A DNA stretch of 64,000 bases from positions 1-64,000 of the forward strand of contig JACKBM010000013.1 of NCBI GenBank assembly GCA_020634575.1, given 5' to 3'. Within the stretch, counting starts at the first letter, position 1, and every line of letters starts with the position of its first letter. Shown one piece after another: positions 1 to 9,241 of the stretch. The notes beneath the pieces are model-generated. The model did not search any database. It saw nothing but the letters and a program-made list of their open reading frames with translations, and was not told where the DNA came from. A program made the translations under genes and the position numbers. Origin of the DNA: Ardenticatenales bacterium (lineage in GTDB: Bacteria > Chloroflexota > Anaerolineae > Promineifilales > Promineifilaceae).

Positions 1-1
1 C

Positions 2-424
2 ATCGTCCATTTGCTGATGCTGGTCATCGGCGTGGCGCTGCTGTTTGCCGCCGGCCTGCTGGTCTTTGACCTGAGCCTGCCCCAGTCGTTTATCAACATG
101 CTCATCGCGGTCCTGATCGGCAGCGCCAGCTTTTTTGCCTTTGGCTTCCTGCTGGCTGCCGTCCTGCCCTCAAGCCGGGCGGCCCTCTCGGTTGGTATGG
201 CGGTTTTCTTCCCGATGTTGTTCCTGTCCGGCGCCGCCCTGCCCCGCGAGATGTTCCCCGAGGCGGTCAAAACGGTGGGCAATTTCCTGCCGCTGACCCA
301 TGTGGTTGAGCTGATCAAAGGGGTCTGGTTCGATGGCAACTGGTCGACATCAGCGCTGGCTGTTTTGGCCGGCTTCCTGGCCCTGAGTCTCGTGGTTGCC
401 GCACGTCTATTCCGCTGGGAATAA
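2..424 (+). CDS. ABC-2 type transporter permease, C-terminal fragment
   Basis: The reading frame is open from the left edge of the window, so the start lies outside and about 140 C-terminal residues are visible. They form four to five hydrophobic segments. A pattern LSGAALPREMFPE followed by VGNFLPLTHVVELIKG is typical of the last part of ABC-2 permeases (DrrB/NodJ type), where a short amphipathic stretch lies between the last two membrane helices. Such permeases pair with a separate ATPase to export drugs or lipids. The gene ends 22 bases before the Rieske gene on the same strand, so it probably belongs to the RiPP export/tailoring operon and may act in export or self-protection. That role is inference. 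The missing N-terminus prevents a finer call. Confidence 0.8.
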   Translation: MVHLLMLVIGVALLFAAGLLVFDLSLPQSFINMLIAVLIGSASFFAFGFLLAAVLPSSRAALSVGMAVFFPMLFLSGAALPREMFPEAVKTVGNFLPLTHVVELIKGVWFDGNWSTSALAVLAGFLALSLVVAARLFRWE

Positions 425-446
425 GCTGTCCAGAGGAGGATTCACC

Positions 447-1373
447 ATGAAACAGTATCATCACGGCTGGTACTTTGTCGCCTTTGCCCATGAACTGACA
501 CAACCCATCACGCCGCTGAACATCGGTCAGAACCGGCTGATGCTGGTGAAAGACGCGGAAGGTGTCCAGGCTTACAACGCCGACTGTCCCCATCGCGGCG
601 CCCACCTGGCGTACGGCGGTGAGCTGGACGGCAACTGCGTGGTCTGCCCGTTCCACCATTACAAGGTGGGCCTGGGCGAGGAATCCAGCCACGGTTTCCG
701 CACCCGGGGCTATGCGACGCGGGTCATCGGCGGGCTGGTGCTGGTGCGCCTCTCTGACACCTTTGATTTTGGCGTGCCCGATTTCCTGGAAACATTGCAT
801 GAGCGGCACCACTTTGTGCCGGCTTTCACCCGTCAGCTCAAAGCGCCGGGTGAGCTGATTATCGAAAATGGTTTTGACAATGCTCATTTCCGGCCGGTTC
901 ACCGGGTCAGCGCCGGCAACTTCGACGCGCATCGGACCGCCGCCGGCAATCTGCAGGTCAACAGCCAGTTCCTGGTCACCATCCAGATCCCGATGGGCGG
1001 CAAGATGGTGGCCAAACGGAATGAGGTCCCGCTGGACCTGAATGCGTTCAGCCCCTGCTTCAGTATCGCCCAGATCGGCGGGCAGTTGCCCTATGTGCTG
1101 ATCACCGGCGCTACGCCCAACCCGGACGGCACCACCAGCCTGCGCCTGGCGCTGGGCATGTCCCGCAAGGTGTACGGTGACCCGCCCAAGCAGCGCTGGG
1201 TCGACCATTTCATCGCCAGCAGCCTGGCCGGCATCAATGACGATGCCGCTATCTGGGAACATATGTCGCTGGATGCACCGCAGCAGTTCACCGCGCAGGA
1301 TAAGGCGATCGAAGCGTTCCAATCTTTCTGCCAACCCTTCTACGAGGCGGAGCATGAAGCCGTATCCCTTTGA
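447..1373 (+). CDS. Rieske non-haem iron oxygenase
   Basis: A 308-residue Rieske-type oxygenase. The 2Fe-2S ligands are visible as CPH (C47, H49) and CPFHH (C67, H70). The mononuclear iron site fits D144-x2-H147-x4-H152 inside ENGFDNAHFRPVH. Family members hydroxylate or otherwise oxidise unactivated carbons using electrons from a separate reductase; no reductase gene is seen nearby. The ATG at 447 is chosen because a strong ribosome binding site (GAGGAGG, 433-439) precedes it, whereas the upstream in-frame start at 396 lies inside the preceding gene. The coding end overlaps the next gene by 20 bases, so the two are translationally coupled. As part of the RiPP operon it is a candidate tailoring oxygenase of the modified peptide. 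That substrate is inference. Confidence 0.87.
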   Translation: MKQYHHGWYFVAFAHELTQPITPLNIGQNRLMLVKDAEGVQAYNADCPHRGAHLAYGGELDGNCVVCPFHHYKVGLGEESSHGFRTRGYATRVIGGLVLVRLSDTFDFGVPDFLETLHERHHFVPAFTRQLKAPGELIIENGFDNAHFRPVHRVSAGNFDAHRTAAGNLQVNSQFLVTIQIPMGGKMVAKRNEVPLDLNAFSPCFSIAQIGGQLPYVLITGATPNPDGTTSLRLALGMSRKVYGDPPKQRWVDHFIASSLAGINDDAAIWEHMSLDAPQQFTAQDKAIEAFQSFCQPFYEAEHEAVSL

Positions 1374-2193
1374 CCTGGCTGAAGGGCTGGCGGGTTATTG
1401 CCAACCGGCCGGATCCGAGCGCGTGCTCTGGCTTCATGGTTACACCATGGACTCCACGCTCTGGTTCGACCTCTGGTCGTTGCTGCCCGGCTGGTCCCAT
1501 TTCGGGCTGGATCTGCCCGGCCACGGCCGCTCCGCGCCGCTGAGCCCCGGCCAATCCCTGGCCGAACTGGGCCGCCAGCTGGCTGACGTGGCCCTGGCCC
1601 ATGACATCCAGCACCTGGTCGCCCTCTCCTTTGGCGCCATCATCGGCCTGCAAATGCTGCTGGAAGCGCCCAACCAGTTTCAGACAGTCACCCTGGCCGC
1701 CGCCAACTTCACCGGCGGGCCGGAAGATCCCCACACGCAGCTCCATTACCGCCGCCTGGCCCGCCATTACTGGCACAAAGGGGTCGGCCCGGAGCTGGCC
1801 CAGCTCTGGATGTCCGCGCCGCCCGATATTTTCAGCGGCGCCGCCCGGGACAAAGCGCTTTTTCAATCCATCGCGACCGTTGTGGAGCGGCATAGCTGGC
1901 AGGAAATGCGCTCGATGGCCTACATGAAGTTGACCAGCGACAAGCAGTCCAAACAGCTGCCCGCCCTGGGTCGCTGCACGGCACGGGGCCTGGTCCTGGT
2001 CGGCAGTGACGACATGCCCGCCTTCAAGGAGGCCGCCCCGCAGATTGCGGCCCATTGGCCCGGTGCGCAGGTGCGTTGTGTCGCCGATGCCGGTCATCTG
2101 CCCCTGCTCGAGCGGCCGGACCAGGCCGCCTGGCTGCTTGATGCCCACTGGCGGGACCGGCTGCCGGCCCCCATGTCGGAGTCAGCCCCATGA
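1354..2193 (+). CDS. alpha/beta-fold hydrolase
   Basis: A 279-residue single-domain alpha/beta hydrolase. It has the oxyanion-loop sequence LHGYTMDSTLW near residue 27 and the GLDLPGHGRS strand-turn near 51. The nucleophile elbow is A90-L-S92-F-G94, so the first Gly of the usual GxSxG is Ala. A VGSDD acid strand and a DAGHLPLLERP histidine loop lie near the C-terminus, giving a complete Ser-Asp-His triad. Family members include esterases, thioesterases and peptidases. It starts inside the end of the Rieske gene and overlaps the next gene by four bases (ATGA), which indicates an operon. The ATG at 1354 gives a standard-length enzyme; the frame extends further upstream but only inside the Rieske gene. 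The substrate is unknown; a role in trimming or releasing the cluster product is possible. Confidence 0.85.
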   Translation: MKPYPFDLAEGLAGYCQPAGSERVLWLHGYTMDSTLWFDLWSLLPGWSHFGLDLPGHGRSAPLSPGQSLAELGRQLADVALAHDIQHLVALSFGAIIGLQMLLEAPNQFQTVTLAAANFTGGPEDPHTQLHYRRLARHYWHKGVGPELAQLWMSAPPDIFSGAARDKALFQSIATVVERHSWQEMRSMAYMKLTSDKQSKQLPALGRCTARGLVLVGSDDMPAFKEAAPQIAAHWPGAQVRCVADAGHLPLLERPDQAAWLLDAHWRDRLPAPMSESAP

Positions 2194-3317
2194 ATGCTGT
2201 GCCCCTGACCAGCCCCGGCCGCGCTGCCCGCACTGAAGCGCTTTTTGCCGCCGGCGCCTCGCTGGCCGTCGCCCAGGAACTGCTGGCCTACAGCGAGGGG
2301 CGTGAACCGTTTGCGGCGGCGCTCCCGACTCTGCCGCTGGCGGACGAGCCGCACCTGGCGGCCTGGGCGGGCTACGTTGAGCAGGCAACCCCTGGTGCTG
2401 CCGCCACCGTGCTGCGCGAGGTCCTGATCCAGCTCCATTTTCCCATCCGCCGCGGCATCAGCCGCCAGCCGGACTATTTGCGGGCTACGCGCCAGGGTCA
2501 ACTACCGGCCGCTTTGCCGCCCGGCCTGCCCCTGGCTGAACCGGACAAGGTGCAAATCAGCCTGCATGAGGGACCGGCCGGTCGCCTGCCGGTCATTGTC
2601 GCCGGCTGCCGGGCCGACTTTGTCACCCTGCTGCAGGCGCTCTGGTACCGCAACGAGCCGGTGGCCGTACCCGACAACATCGGCGCCGCCTTTATCTCCG
2701 GCTACAACAACTGGGCCCGGATTCGTGAGCTGAAGCACAGTTGGCTGGCGGAAAACCAGCCGATCGCGGCGCTGGCCGCCAGCGAATGGGCCGCCGCCTT
2801 CAAGCAGACCATCGCCCCCCACCCCGGGCTTTATCAGGACCGCTTTATGCTGGTCGGACCGGGCGCATACAGTGGGATCACAGCCGCGACGCTCGGGCTG
2901 ACCCCGGCAGAGTGGGCGGCGCTGTCGCTCCGGCTACGCATTGAACATGAATACACCCATTACGCGCTGCAGCGGCTGGGTTGGCCGCTTCGAGCCCATG
3001 CCCTTGACGAGCTGCTGGCCGACTTTCGCGCCCTTGTCGAGGTGACCGGCCAGCCAACGCTGCCCTGGTTAAACCATTTGCTCGGGCTGGAAACGGCTGA
3101 GCCGGGGCGGCTGGCCCATTACCGGGGTGAGTCGCCGCTTTCGGAGCCGGCCTTTGCCCTGTTGCGCCGGTTGGTGGCGAGGGCGGCTGAGCGTATGGTG
3201 GCTGATTGGCGGGAGTTACCGGCCGCTGCCCGGCGCGGCCCGGAACTACTGCCCTTCCTGGCCAGCTTTGCCGCCCAGCCCCTTGAACTTCTGGCGACCT
3301 CGCCTGAACCAGTCTGA
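2190..3317 (+). CDS. uncharacterised HExxH protein, putative zinc metalloprotease
   Basis: A 375-residue protein without a recognised named function. Near residue 253 it carries HEYTH, a clear HExxH zinc-binding signature (H253, E254, H257), followed about 15 residues later by DELLADF, which could supply the third metal ligand. No signal peptide or membrane helix is visible, so it is probably cytoplasmic. It overlaps the hydrolase gene by four bases (ATGA) and precedes the secretion genes. A peptidase placed in a RiPP operon suggests leader or follower trimming in addition to the C39 peptidase, but the catalytic activity is inference from the motif alone. An alternative is a non-proteolytic metal-binding relative. 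Confidence 0.6.
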   Translation: MNAVPLTSPGRAARTEALFAAGASLAVAQELLAYSEGREPFAAALPTLPLADEPHLAAWAGYVEQATPGAAATVLREVLIQLHFPIRRGISRQPDYLRATRQGQLPAALPPGLPLAEPDKVQISLHEGPAGRLPVIVAGCRADFVTLLQALWYRNEPVAVPDNIGAAFISGYNNWARIRELKHSWLAENQPIAALAASEWAAAFKQTIAPHPGLYQDRFMLVGPGAYSGITAATLGLTPAEWAALSLRLRIEHEYTHYALQRLGWPLRAHALDELLADFRALVEVTGQPTLPWLNHLLGLETAEPGRLAHYRGESPLSEPAFALLRRLVARAAERMVADWRELPAAARRGPELLPFLASFAAQPLELLATSPEPV

Positions 3318-3369
3318 AAACATTGCCGCTGCGGCCAGCAGCCAACCTGGCCCATCTCTGGAGGAAATC

Positions 3370-3984
3370 GTGGCCCTATTTCGACAAAAAGCATTGGACA
3401 AGTTGCGTTCCCCGGAGCAGCTTGACGAGATCATGGTCGTCACCTCGCCGCAGGGCTGGCTGGTGCTGGGCACCGTCCTGGCCCTGATCGTGGCCGCCCT
3501 CGTCTGGAGCGCCGTCGCCTCCATCGAGATGTCCGTCCGCGGCCAGGGCGCCCTGGTGGCCGGCCCCAGCGGGAGCGAGCTTTCTTCCGTGCTGTACGTC
3601 TCGCTGTTTGACGCTTACCAGATCGAGCCGGGCATGACGGTCCACGTCGCCCCGGCCAACGTGCGCAAGGAGGAATTTGGCCTCCTGCAAGGCGAGGTGA
3701 TCGCGGTCAGCACCGAACCGGCGCCTTATGAGCGGATGCTCCAGGTCACCGGCAGCGACTCCGTGGCCCAGATGTTGCTGGCCGATGGGCTGCTGGCCGA
3801 AGTAGAAATACGGCTGCTGGCCGATGACGAAACGCCCACCGGCTACGCCTGGACCTCCGCCCGCGGGCCGGATCAGCAGCTGGTAGCCGGCATTTTTTCG
3901 ACCGGCAACATTATCGTCAGCGCCGAAAAGCCCATCGACCTTGTTCTGACCAACTTCAGCCGGCTCTTTGGCGGCGAAAGCTGA
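3370..3984 (+). CDS. NHLM system HlyD-like secretion protein, short form
   Basis: A 204-residue membrane-fusion-like protein. The N-terminal pattern FRQKALDKLRSPEQLDEIM followed by one membrane helix (about residues 29-51) is characteristic of the NHLM bacteriocin secretion protein family. The later block with LFDAYQIEPGMTVHVAPANVRKEEFG is the family's conserved membrane-proximal beta domain. GTG at 3370 is preceded by GGAGGA (3360-3365); the upstream frame overlaps the previous gene and lacks a site. Compared with the usual family layout, the lipoyl-like and coiled-coil hairpin segment between the helix and the beta domain appears to be missing. It lies 21 bases before the peptidase ABC transporter and should link that exporter to the outside in a cell envelope probably lacking a TolC partner. 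That last point is inference. Confidence 0.78.
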   Translation: MALFRQKALDKLRSPEQLDEIMVVTSPQGWLVLGTVLALIVAALVWSAVASIEMSVRGQGALVAGPSGSELSSVLYVSLFDAYQIEPGMTVHVAPANVRKEEFGLLQGEVIAVSTEPAPYERMLQVTGSDSVAQMLLADGLLAEVEIRLLADDETPTGYAWTSARGPDQQLVAGIFSTGNIIVSAEKPIDLVLTNFSRLFGGES

Positions 3985-4005
3985 ACCAACCTGACAGGTT
4001 AAACC

Positions 4006-6246
4006 ATGACAGTCGCTATCCAGTCACCCGCCAACCGCCTGTGGCGCAGCCTTTGGGGCGGGCGCCGGCACAAAACCCCGACGTTATTGCAGATGGAGGC
4101 CACCGAGTGTGGCGCCGCCGCGCTGGGGTCGATCATGGAATATTACGGCCGGGTGGTGCCGCTGGAGGAGCTGCGCCAGGCGTGCGGCGTCTCGCGTAAC
4201 GGCAGCAAGGCGAGCAATATCCTGCGGGCCGCCCGGGCTTACGGCTTTGAGGCCAAGGGCTACCGCCGCTCACCGGAAAAGCTGGCTGCCGGCGAATTAC
4301 CAGTCATCATTTTCTGGAACTTCAATCATTTTGTCGTCGTGGAAGGGTTTGCCGGCAACCGGGTTTATATCAATGACCCGGCCAAAGGACCGCGTGTTGT
4401 CTCTTATGAGGAGTTTGACGAATCGTTTACCGGCGTGGTCCTGACGATCCGGCCGGGGTCAGATTTCCAGGCCGGCGGCCGGCGCGAATCGCTGGTGGGC
4501 GCTCTGCGGCAACGGCTGCGCGGCTCCAGCAGCGCCTTGAGCTTCCTCTTCCTGGCCACCCTCTGCCTGACCATCCTGGGGCTGGTTATCCCCTCCTTCA
4601 CCCGGATTTTTATCGACAGAATTCTGGTGCGCGGTCTTGATAGCTGGATTTTGCCGTTGCTGATCGCCATGGGCGTGACGCTGCTCTTTTCCCTGGTCCT
4701 CAACGCACTGCGCCAGCATTACCTGCTGCGCCTGGAGACGAAGCTGGCTATCAGCGGCTCCAGCCAATTCCTCTGGCATGTGCTGCGCTTGCCGGTCGAT
4801 TTCTTTCTGCAGCGGCGCGCCGCCGATATCAGTGTGCGCGTCTACACCAATGACCAGCTGGCCCAGCTGCTATCCGGGCAGGTGGCCACCAACCTGCTGA
4901 ACGTGTTTCTGGTGCTGTTTTACGTGCTGGTCATGATCCAGTACGACCTCCTGCTGACTGGCGTCGGCGTGCTGATTGCCCTGTTGAATATGCTGGTGTT
5001 GCGGCTGATCGCCCGGCGCCGGGTGGATATGAGCCACCAGGTCGTCAACGAGCAGGGCAAGCTGACTTCGGTGTCCTACAACGGCGTCCAGATGATTGAG
5101 ACGCTGAAAGCGACGGGTCGCGAGGGTGACTTTTTCGCCCGCTGGGCCGGCCATCAGGCCAAGGTGATCAACGCGCAGCAGAAGCTGGCCGTCAGCTCAG
5201 AGCTGTTGGCGGCGCTGCCGGGCCTGTTGCTGTCAATCAACACGGCGCTCATCCTGGTGCTGGGCGGCCTGCGCATCATGGCCGGTGAGCTGTCTTTGGG
5301 TGAGCTGATCGCCTTCCAGGCACTGGTGCTCAGCTTCCTGGCGCCGGTCAACCAGCTCGTCAGCCTGGGCGACCGGCTGCAGCAGACGGAATCCGGCATG
5401 AACCGGGTCAATGATGTCTTGCGCTACCCGGCGGAAACGGAGACGGCGGTAGCCGTAGCGGATAGTGAGGTGATCGGGCAGAAATTATCCGGCCGGATCG
5501 AGATCCGCGACCTCAACTTCGGCTACAGCCAGCTCGACGAGCCGCTCATCGAGAATTTCAACCTGACGCTCAACCCGGGCGCCCGCGTCGCCCTCGTCGG
5601 CGGCTCCGGCAGCGGCAAATCGACCATCGCCAAGCTGGTCGCCGGTATCTTCCAGCCCTGGTCCGGCCAGATCCTGTTTGATGGCCAGGCACGGGCGGAC
5701 ATCCCCAAAACCCGCTTGAAAAACTCGCTGGCCATGGTGGACCAGGATATCGTCCTGATTGAAGGCACCATTCGCCAGAACCTGACGATGTGGGATGAGA
5801 CCATCCCGGATGCCTGGGTGGTGCGCGCCGCCAAGGATGCCGCCATCCATGAGGAGATCAGCAGCCGCCACAACGGCTATGACCACGCCATCAGCGAGCT
5901 GGGCAGCAATTTCAGCGGCGGCCAGCGGCAACGGCTGGAAATTGCCCGCGCCCTGGCCAACAACCCCTCCATCCTCATCCTCGACGAAGCCACCAGCGCC
6001 CTGGATCCGGTCACCGAGAAAACCATCGACAACAATCTGCGGCGCCGCGGCTGTGCCTGCATCATCGTGGCTCACCGGCTCAGCACCATTCGCGACTGCG
6101 ACGAGATCATCGTCCTGGAGAATGGTCGTGTGGTCCAGCGGGGTACGCATGATGAGATGATCCGGGTTGATGGCCCTTACGCCCGCCTGATTAAAGCCGA
6201 AGATGCCAGCCAGAACGGGGCGCACTCCTTCTGGGACTTGTTATAG
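4006..6246 (+). CDS. NHLM peptide exporter with C39 leader peptidase
   Basis: A 746-residue ABC transporter in three parts. The N-terminal C39 peptidase has C35 in QMEATECGAAAL, H108 in NFNHFVVVEG and D124 in INDPAKGPR. A membrane domain with about six helices follows (roughly residues 170-450). The ATPase domain has Walker A GGSGSGKST near 531, signature FSGGQRQR near 636 and Walker B ILILDEATSALD near 656. Known members cut the leader after a Gly-Gly site and export the core. The precursor at 15798 has such a site (G106-G107). The gene is followed after 8 bases by the second NHLM transporter, the usual pairing in this system. All catalytic residues look intact. Confidence 0.93.
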   Translation: MTVAIQSPANRLWRSLWGGRRHKTPTLLQMEATECGAAALGSIMEYYGRVVPLEELRQACGVSRNGSKASNILRAARAYGFEAKGYRRSPEKLAAGELPVIIFWNFNHFVVVEGFAGNRVYINDPAKGPRVVSYEEFDESFTGVVLTIRPGSDFQAGGRRESLVGALRQRLRGSSSALSFLFLATLCLTILGLVIPSFTRIFIDRILVRGLDSWILPLLIAMGVTLLFSLVLNALRQHYLLRLETKLAISGSSQFLWHVLRLPVDFFLQRRAADISVRVYTNDQLAQLLSGQVATNLLNVFLVLFYVLVMIQYDLLLTGVGVLIALLNMLVLRLIARRRVDMSHQVVNEQGKLTSVSYNGVQMIETLKATGREGDFFARWAGHQAKVINAQQKLAVSSELLAALPGLLLSINTALILVLGGLRIMAGELSLGELIAFQALVLSFLAPVNQLVSLGDRLQQTESGMNRVNDVLRYPAETETAVAVADSEVIGQKLSGRIEIRDLNFGYSQLDEPLIENFNLTLNPGARVALVGGSGSGKSTIAKLVAGIFQPWSGQILFDGQARADIPKTRLKNSLAMVDQDIVLIEGTIRQNLTMWDETIPDAWVVRAAKDAAIHEEISSRHNGYDHAISELGSNFSGGQRQRLEIARALANNPSILILDEATSALDPVTEKTIDNNLRRRGCACIIVAHRLSTIRDCDEIIVLENGRVVQRGTHDEMIRVDGPYARLIKAEDASQNGAHSFWDLL

Positions 6247-6254
6247 GTGAACCC

Positions 6255-9203
6255 ATGCTAGAATCGCTGTCCGCCATCCCGCAAACCCCACTGGCCGATC
6301 TGGAGCTGTTCCTGCTCAATTTGCGCTATAAGGAAGGCCGGCTGGTCAATGTCGAGGGGCACCGGCCGCAACTGCTGGATGATGAAGCCCAGGTCTGGGT
6401 GGTCTACGCTGGTGTCGTCGACCTGTTCGCCGTGCCTGTCCAGGAGGGCGCAGTCAGCGGCACGCGGCGCCATCTGTTTCAGGCCGTGCCGGGGCAGGCG
6501 TTGTTCGGCCTGAGTAGCGCCGAAAACGGCTTTGGGCTGCTGGCCAGCGGCAGCTCAGGCACGCAACTGCTGCGCATCCCGCGCCAGCGTTTTTGGGCCC
6601 TGGCGGCAGAGCTGGAATTTAGTGCCCATATTGAGGCGATGATCGACAACTGGGTCCTGCAGCTGACGCGGGCCCTGGCCCGGCGGGTGCCGCCCAAGCC
6701 TGATTTGCTACTCAACAGCGTCAAACCACGCATCCTGGACGCGGGCGAGATTGTCTCGACCAATGAGGCGGTGCTCTGGACCCAGATCCGCTTTGGCGAG
6801 GCGACCTATTTCTGCCAACCGGAACTGGCCTTTGACCATACGGCCGGTAATTTGCCGCTGACTCGCTTTAGCTGGCTCGCCTCCCGGCTGCGCACCCAGT
6901 TACTGACCAGCGATACGGCGGCGCTGCTGGACAGCCAGGAAATTGAGGCGGCGTTGAGTTATTTCCATAGCCGGGTCAAGCTGATTATGGGCAGCAACTG
7001 GCAGCAGGATACGGCCGAAGAGCTGGACCGGCTGCAGGCCCGGGCCGCCGCTGAACAGCAAACGATGGAGCAGGCGCTGACCCGCTTGCGGCAGCCGCTG
7101 GCGGCGCGGGCTACGGTGCCGCCGCCAGATGCCAGCCAGACCGACCAGCTGATGGCCGCCCTTAAACCCATTGGCGCCGCGCTGGGGCTCAACTTCCACC
7201 CGCCCCACCTCACACCCGCCGCCGCGACGCCCGCTTATGAAATTCTCGAGCAGATTGTCCGCCAGTCGGATGTGCGTACACGGGAAGTGGCGCTGCGGGG
7301 CGCCTGGTGGCGGCAGGATGGCGGGCCGCTGCTGGCCTTGACGGCGGCGGAGAACCGGCCGGTCGCCCTCATCTACCAGGGCCGCGGCTACCAGATTTTT
7401 GACCCATTGACGCATGAATACCGGCCGGTCGACCTGGCCGCATCGGTCCAGCTCGGCCCCCTGGCCTACAGCTTTTATCGCCCCTTCCCCAACAGCGCCG
7501 TCACCCTGCGCGACATCTTGCGCTTCAGCCTGCAGGGCAATCGGGACTCGTTCCGTCTGAACCTGGTAGTGGGGGCGCTCATTGCCCTACTGGGGCTGTT
7601 GCCGCCAATCGCCACCGGCCTGGTTTTTGACCACCTCATCCCGGAAGCGCAGGTTAATCTGCTGCTACAGATGGGTCTGGGGCTGTTGGCTACCGCATTG
7701 GCCATGGCGATACTGCGGACCGTCCGCAGCCTGAGCCTCATCCGGCTGCTCACCCAGGTTGATAGCAGCTTGCAAGCAGCTACCTGGGATCGGCTGTTGA
7801 AATTGCCACTGACCTTTTTTAAGGAGTACACGGCCGGTAATCTCGGCAGCCGGGCGATGGGCTTTGCCCAGATCAACCGGATCATCTCCGGCCACGTGAT
7901 CACCACGATCCTGACTGGCCTCTTTTCGATTTTTAATCTGCTTCTGCTCTTTTACTACAGCCCGACCCTGGCAGCAGTCGCCCTGGTCCTGGTGGTTGTG
8001 GCGCTGGGCGTGACCCTGTTCGCCGCCCATTATTTCCTCCGCCATCACCGCGAGCTGAGCGAGATCCAGGGGAATTTATCCGGCCTGGTGCTGCAATTGC
8101 TCACCGGGATCGCCAAATTCCGGGTAGCCGGCGCTGAGCATCATGCCTTTGCCCTCTGGAGTGAGCGTTTCGCCGAGCAGAAAAAGCTGTACACCCAATC
8201 CCGGCAGGTCACCAACCGGCTGTCGACGTTTAATACTGGCTTCTTTCTGCTGGCCAGCATCATCCTGTTCGGCCTCATCGCCTACTCTGACACAATCGCC
8301 TTATCAACTGGTGACTTTGTCGCCTTTAATCTCGCTTTTGCCCAGTTTATGGGCGGCTGGATGATGCTGGGCGGGACGATGATCGCCGTCCTCAGCGTCA
8401 TCCCGATGTATGAAAGATTGCAACCAATCCTGACAGCGCTGCCGGAAACGGATGAGAGCAAGGTCCACCCCGGCGAGCTCAAGGGCAACGTCGAGGTGAG
8501 CCATCTCTCCTTCCGCTACAGCGAGGATGGCCCGCTGGTGCTGGATGATGTCTCGATCAAAGCAGAACAGGGGGAGTTCGTCGCTCTGGTGGGCCCTTCC
8601 GGCTCCGGCAAGTCCACAATGCTGCGGCTGCTGTTGGGCTTTGAGACGCCCGCGACAGGCGGCATCTTCTATGATGATCAGGATTTGCTTGATCTGGATC
8701 CGCGCGAGTTGCGCCAACAGCTGGGCGTTGTCCTGCAAAACGCCACCCTGATGAACGGTGACATCTTCGAGAACATCGTCGGCGCCTCGTCCAGCCTGAC
8801 CGTTGAGGATGCGTGGGAAGCGGCCCGCCAGGTGGGGCTCGATGCCGACGTCGAGAAGATGCCGATGGGGATGCACACCATCATCAGCGAACGGGGTGGC
8901 AATCTTTCGGGTGGCCAGCGGCAACGTATTCTAATCGCCGCCGCTATCGTCAATCGGCCCCGCATCATCTTCTTTGACGAGGCGACCAGCGCCCTGGACA
9001 ACCGGACGCAGGCGATCGTCAGCCAAAGCCTGGAACAGCTCCAGGCAACCCGCATTGTGATCGCCCACCGGCTGAGCACGATCATCAATGCGGACCGTAT
9101 TTATGTGTTTGAAAAAGGCCGGATTGTTCAGTCCGGCAGTTATGAATCGTTGATCAGAGAGCCCGGCCCCTTTGCTGAGATGGCCCGGCGCCAGATAGCC
9201 TAG
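6255..9203 (+). CDS. NHLM system second ABC transporter
   Basis: A 982-residue protein matching the larger NHLM transporter. A long soluble N-terminal region of about 420 residues resembles a degenerate peptidase or cNMP-like module and has no obvious C39 catalytic Cys. A six-helix membrane domain follows (roughly residues 430-720). The ATPase has Walker A GPSGSGKST near 779, signature LSGGQRQR and Walker B IIFFDEATSALD. In known clusters it always accompanies the C39-bearing transporter, and the two may form a heterodimer. It lies 8 bases after that gene and 38 before the SnoaL-like gene. The motifs make the transporter call firm; the division of labour between the two transporters is not established. 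Confidence 0.9.
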   Translation: MLESLSAIPQTPLADLELFLLNLRYKEGRLVNVEGHRPQLLDDEAQVWVVYAGVVDLFAVPVQEGAVSGTRRHLFQAVPGQALFGLSSAENGFGLLASGSSGTQLLRIPRQRFWALAAELEFSAHIEAMIDNWVLQLTRALARRVPPKPDLLLNSVKPRILDAGEIVSTNEAVLWTQIRFGEATYFCQPELAFDHTAGNLPLTRFSWLASRLRTQLLTSDTAALLDSQEIEAALSYFHSRVKLIMGSNWQQDTAEELDRLQARAAAEQQTMEQALTRLRQPLAARATVPPPDASQTDQLMAALKPIGAALGLNFHPPHLTPAAATPAYEILEQIVRQSDVRTREVALRGAWWRQDGGPLLALTAAENRPVALIYQGRGYQIFDPLTHEYRPVDLAASVQLGPLAYSFYRPFPNSAVTLRDILRFSLQGNRDSFRLNLVVGALIALLGLLPPIATGLVFDHLIPEAQVNLLLQMGLGLLATALAMAILRTVRSLSLIRLLTQVDSSLQAATWDRLLKLPLTFFKEYTAGNLGSRAMGFAQINRIISGHVITTILTGLFSIFNLLLLFYYSPTLAAVALVLVVVALGVTLFAAHYFLRHHRELSEIQGNLSGLVLQLLTGIAKFRVAGAEHHAFALWSERFAEQKKLYTQSRQVTNRLSTFNTGFFLLASIILFGLIAYSDTIALSTGDFVAFNLAFAQFMGGWMMLGGTMIAVLSVIPMYERLQPILTALPETDESKVHPGELKGNVEVSHLSFRYSEDGPLVLDDVSIKAEQGEFVALVGPSGSGKSTMLRLLLGFETPATGGIFYDDQDLLDLDPRELRQQLGVVLQNATLMNGDIFENIVGASSSLTVEDAWEAARQVGLDADVEKMPMGMHTIISERGGNLSGGQRQRILIAAAIVNRPRIIFFDEATSALDNRTQAIVSQSLEQLQATRIVIAHRLSTIINADRIYVFEKGRIVQSGSYESLIREPGPFAEMARRQIA

Positions 9204-9241
9204 ATAGCCGCCGTCGCGGCCCACATTGTAAGGAGAAATCG

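Noticed and set aside
315..1355. Minus-strand frame of 346 codons opposite the Rieske gene
   Set aside because: It is the antisense shadow of a GC-rich gene with clear Rieske motifs; similar shadows opposite most genes were ignored.
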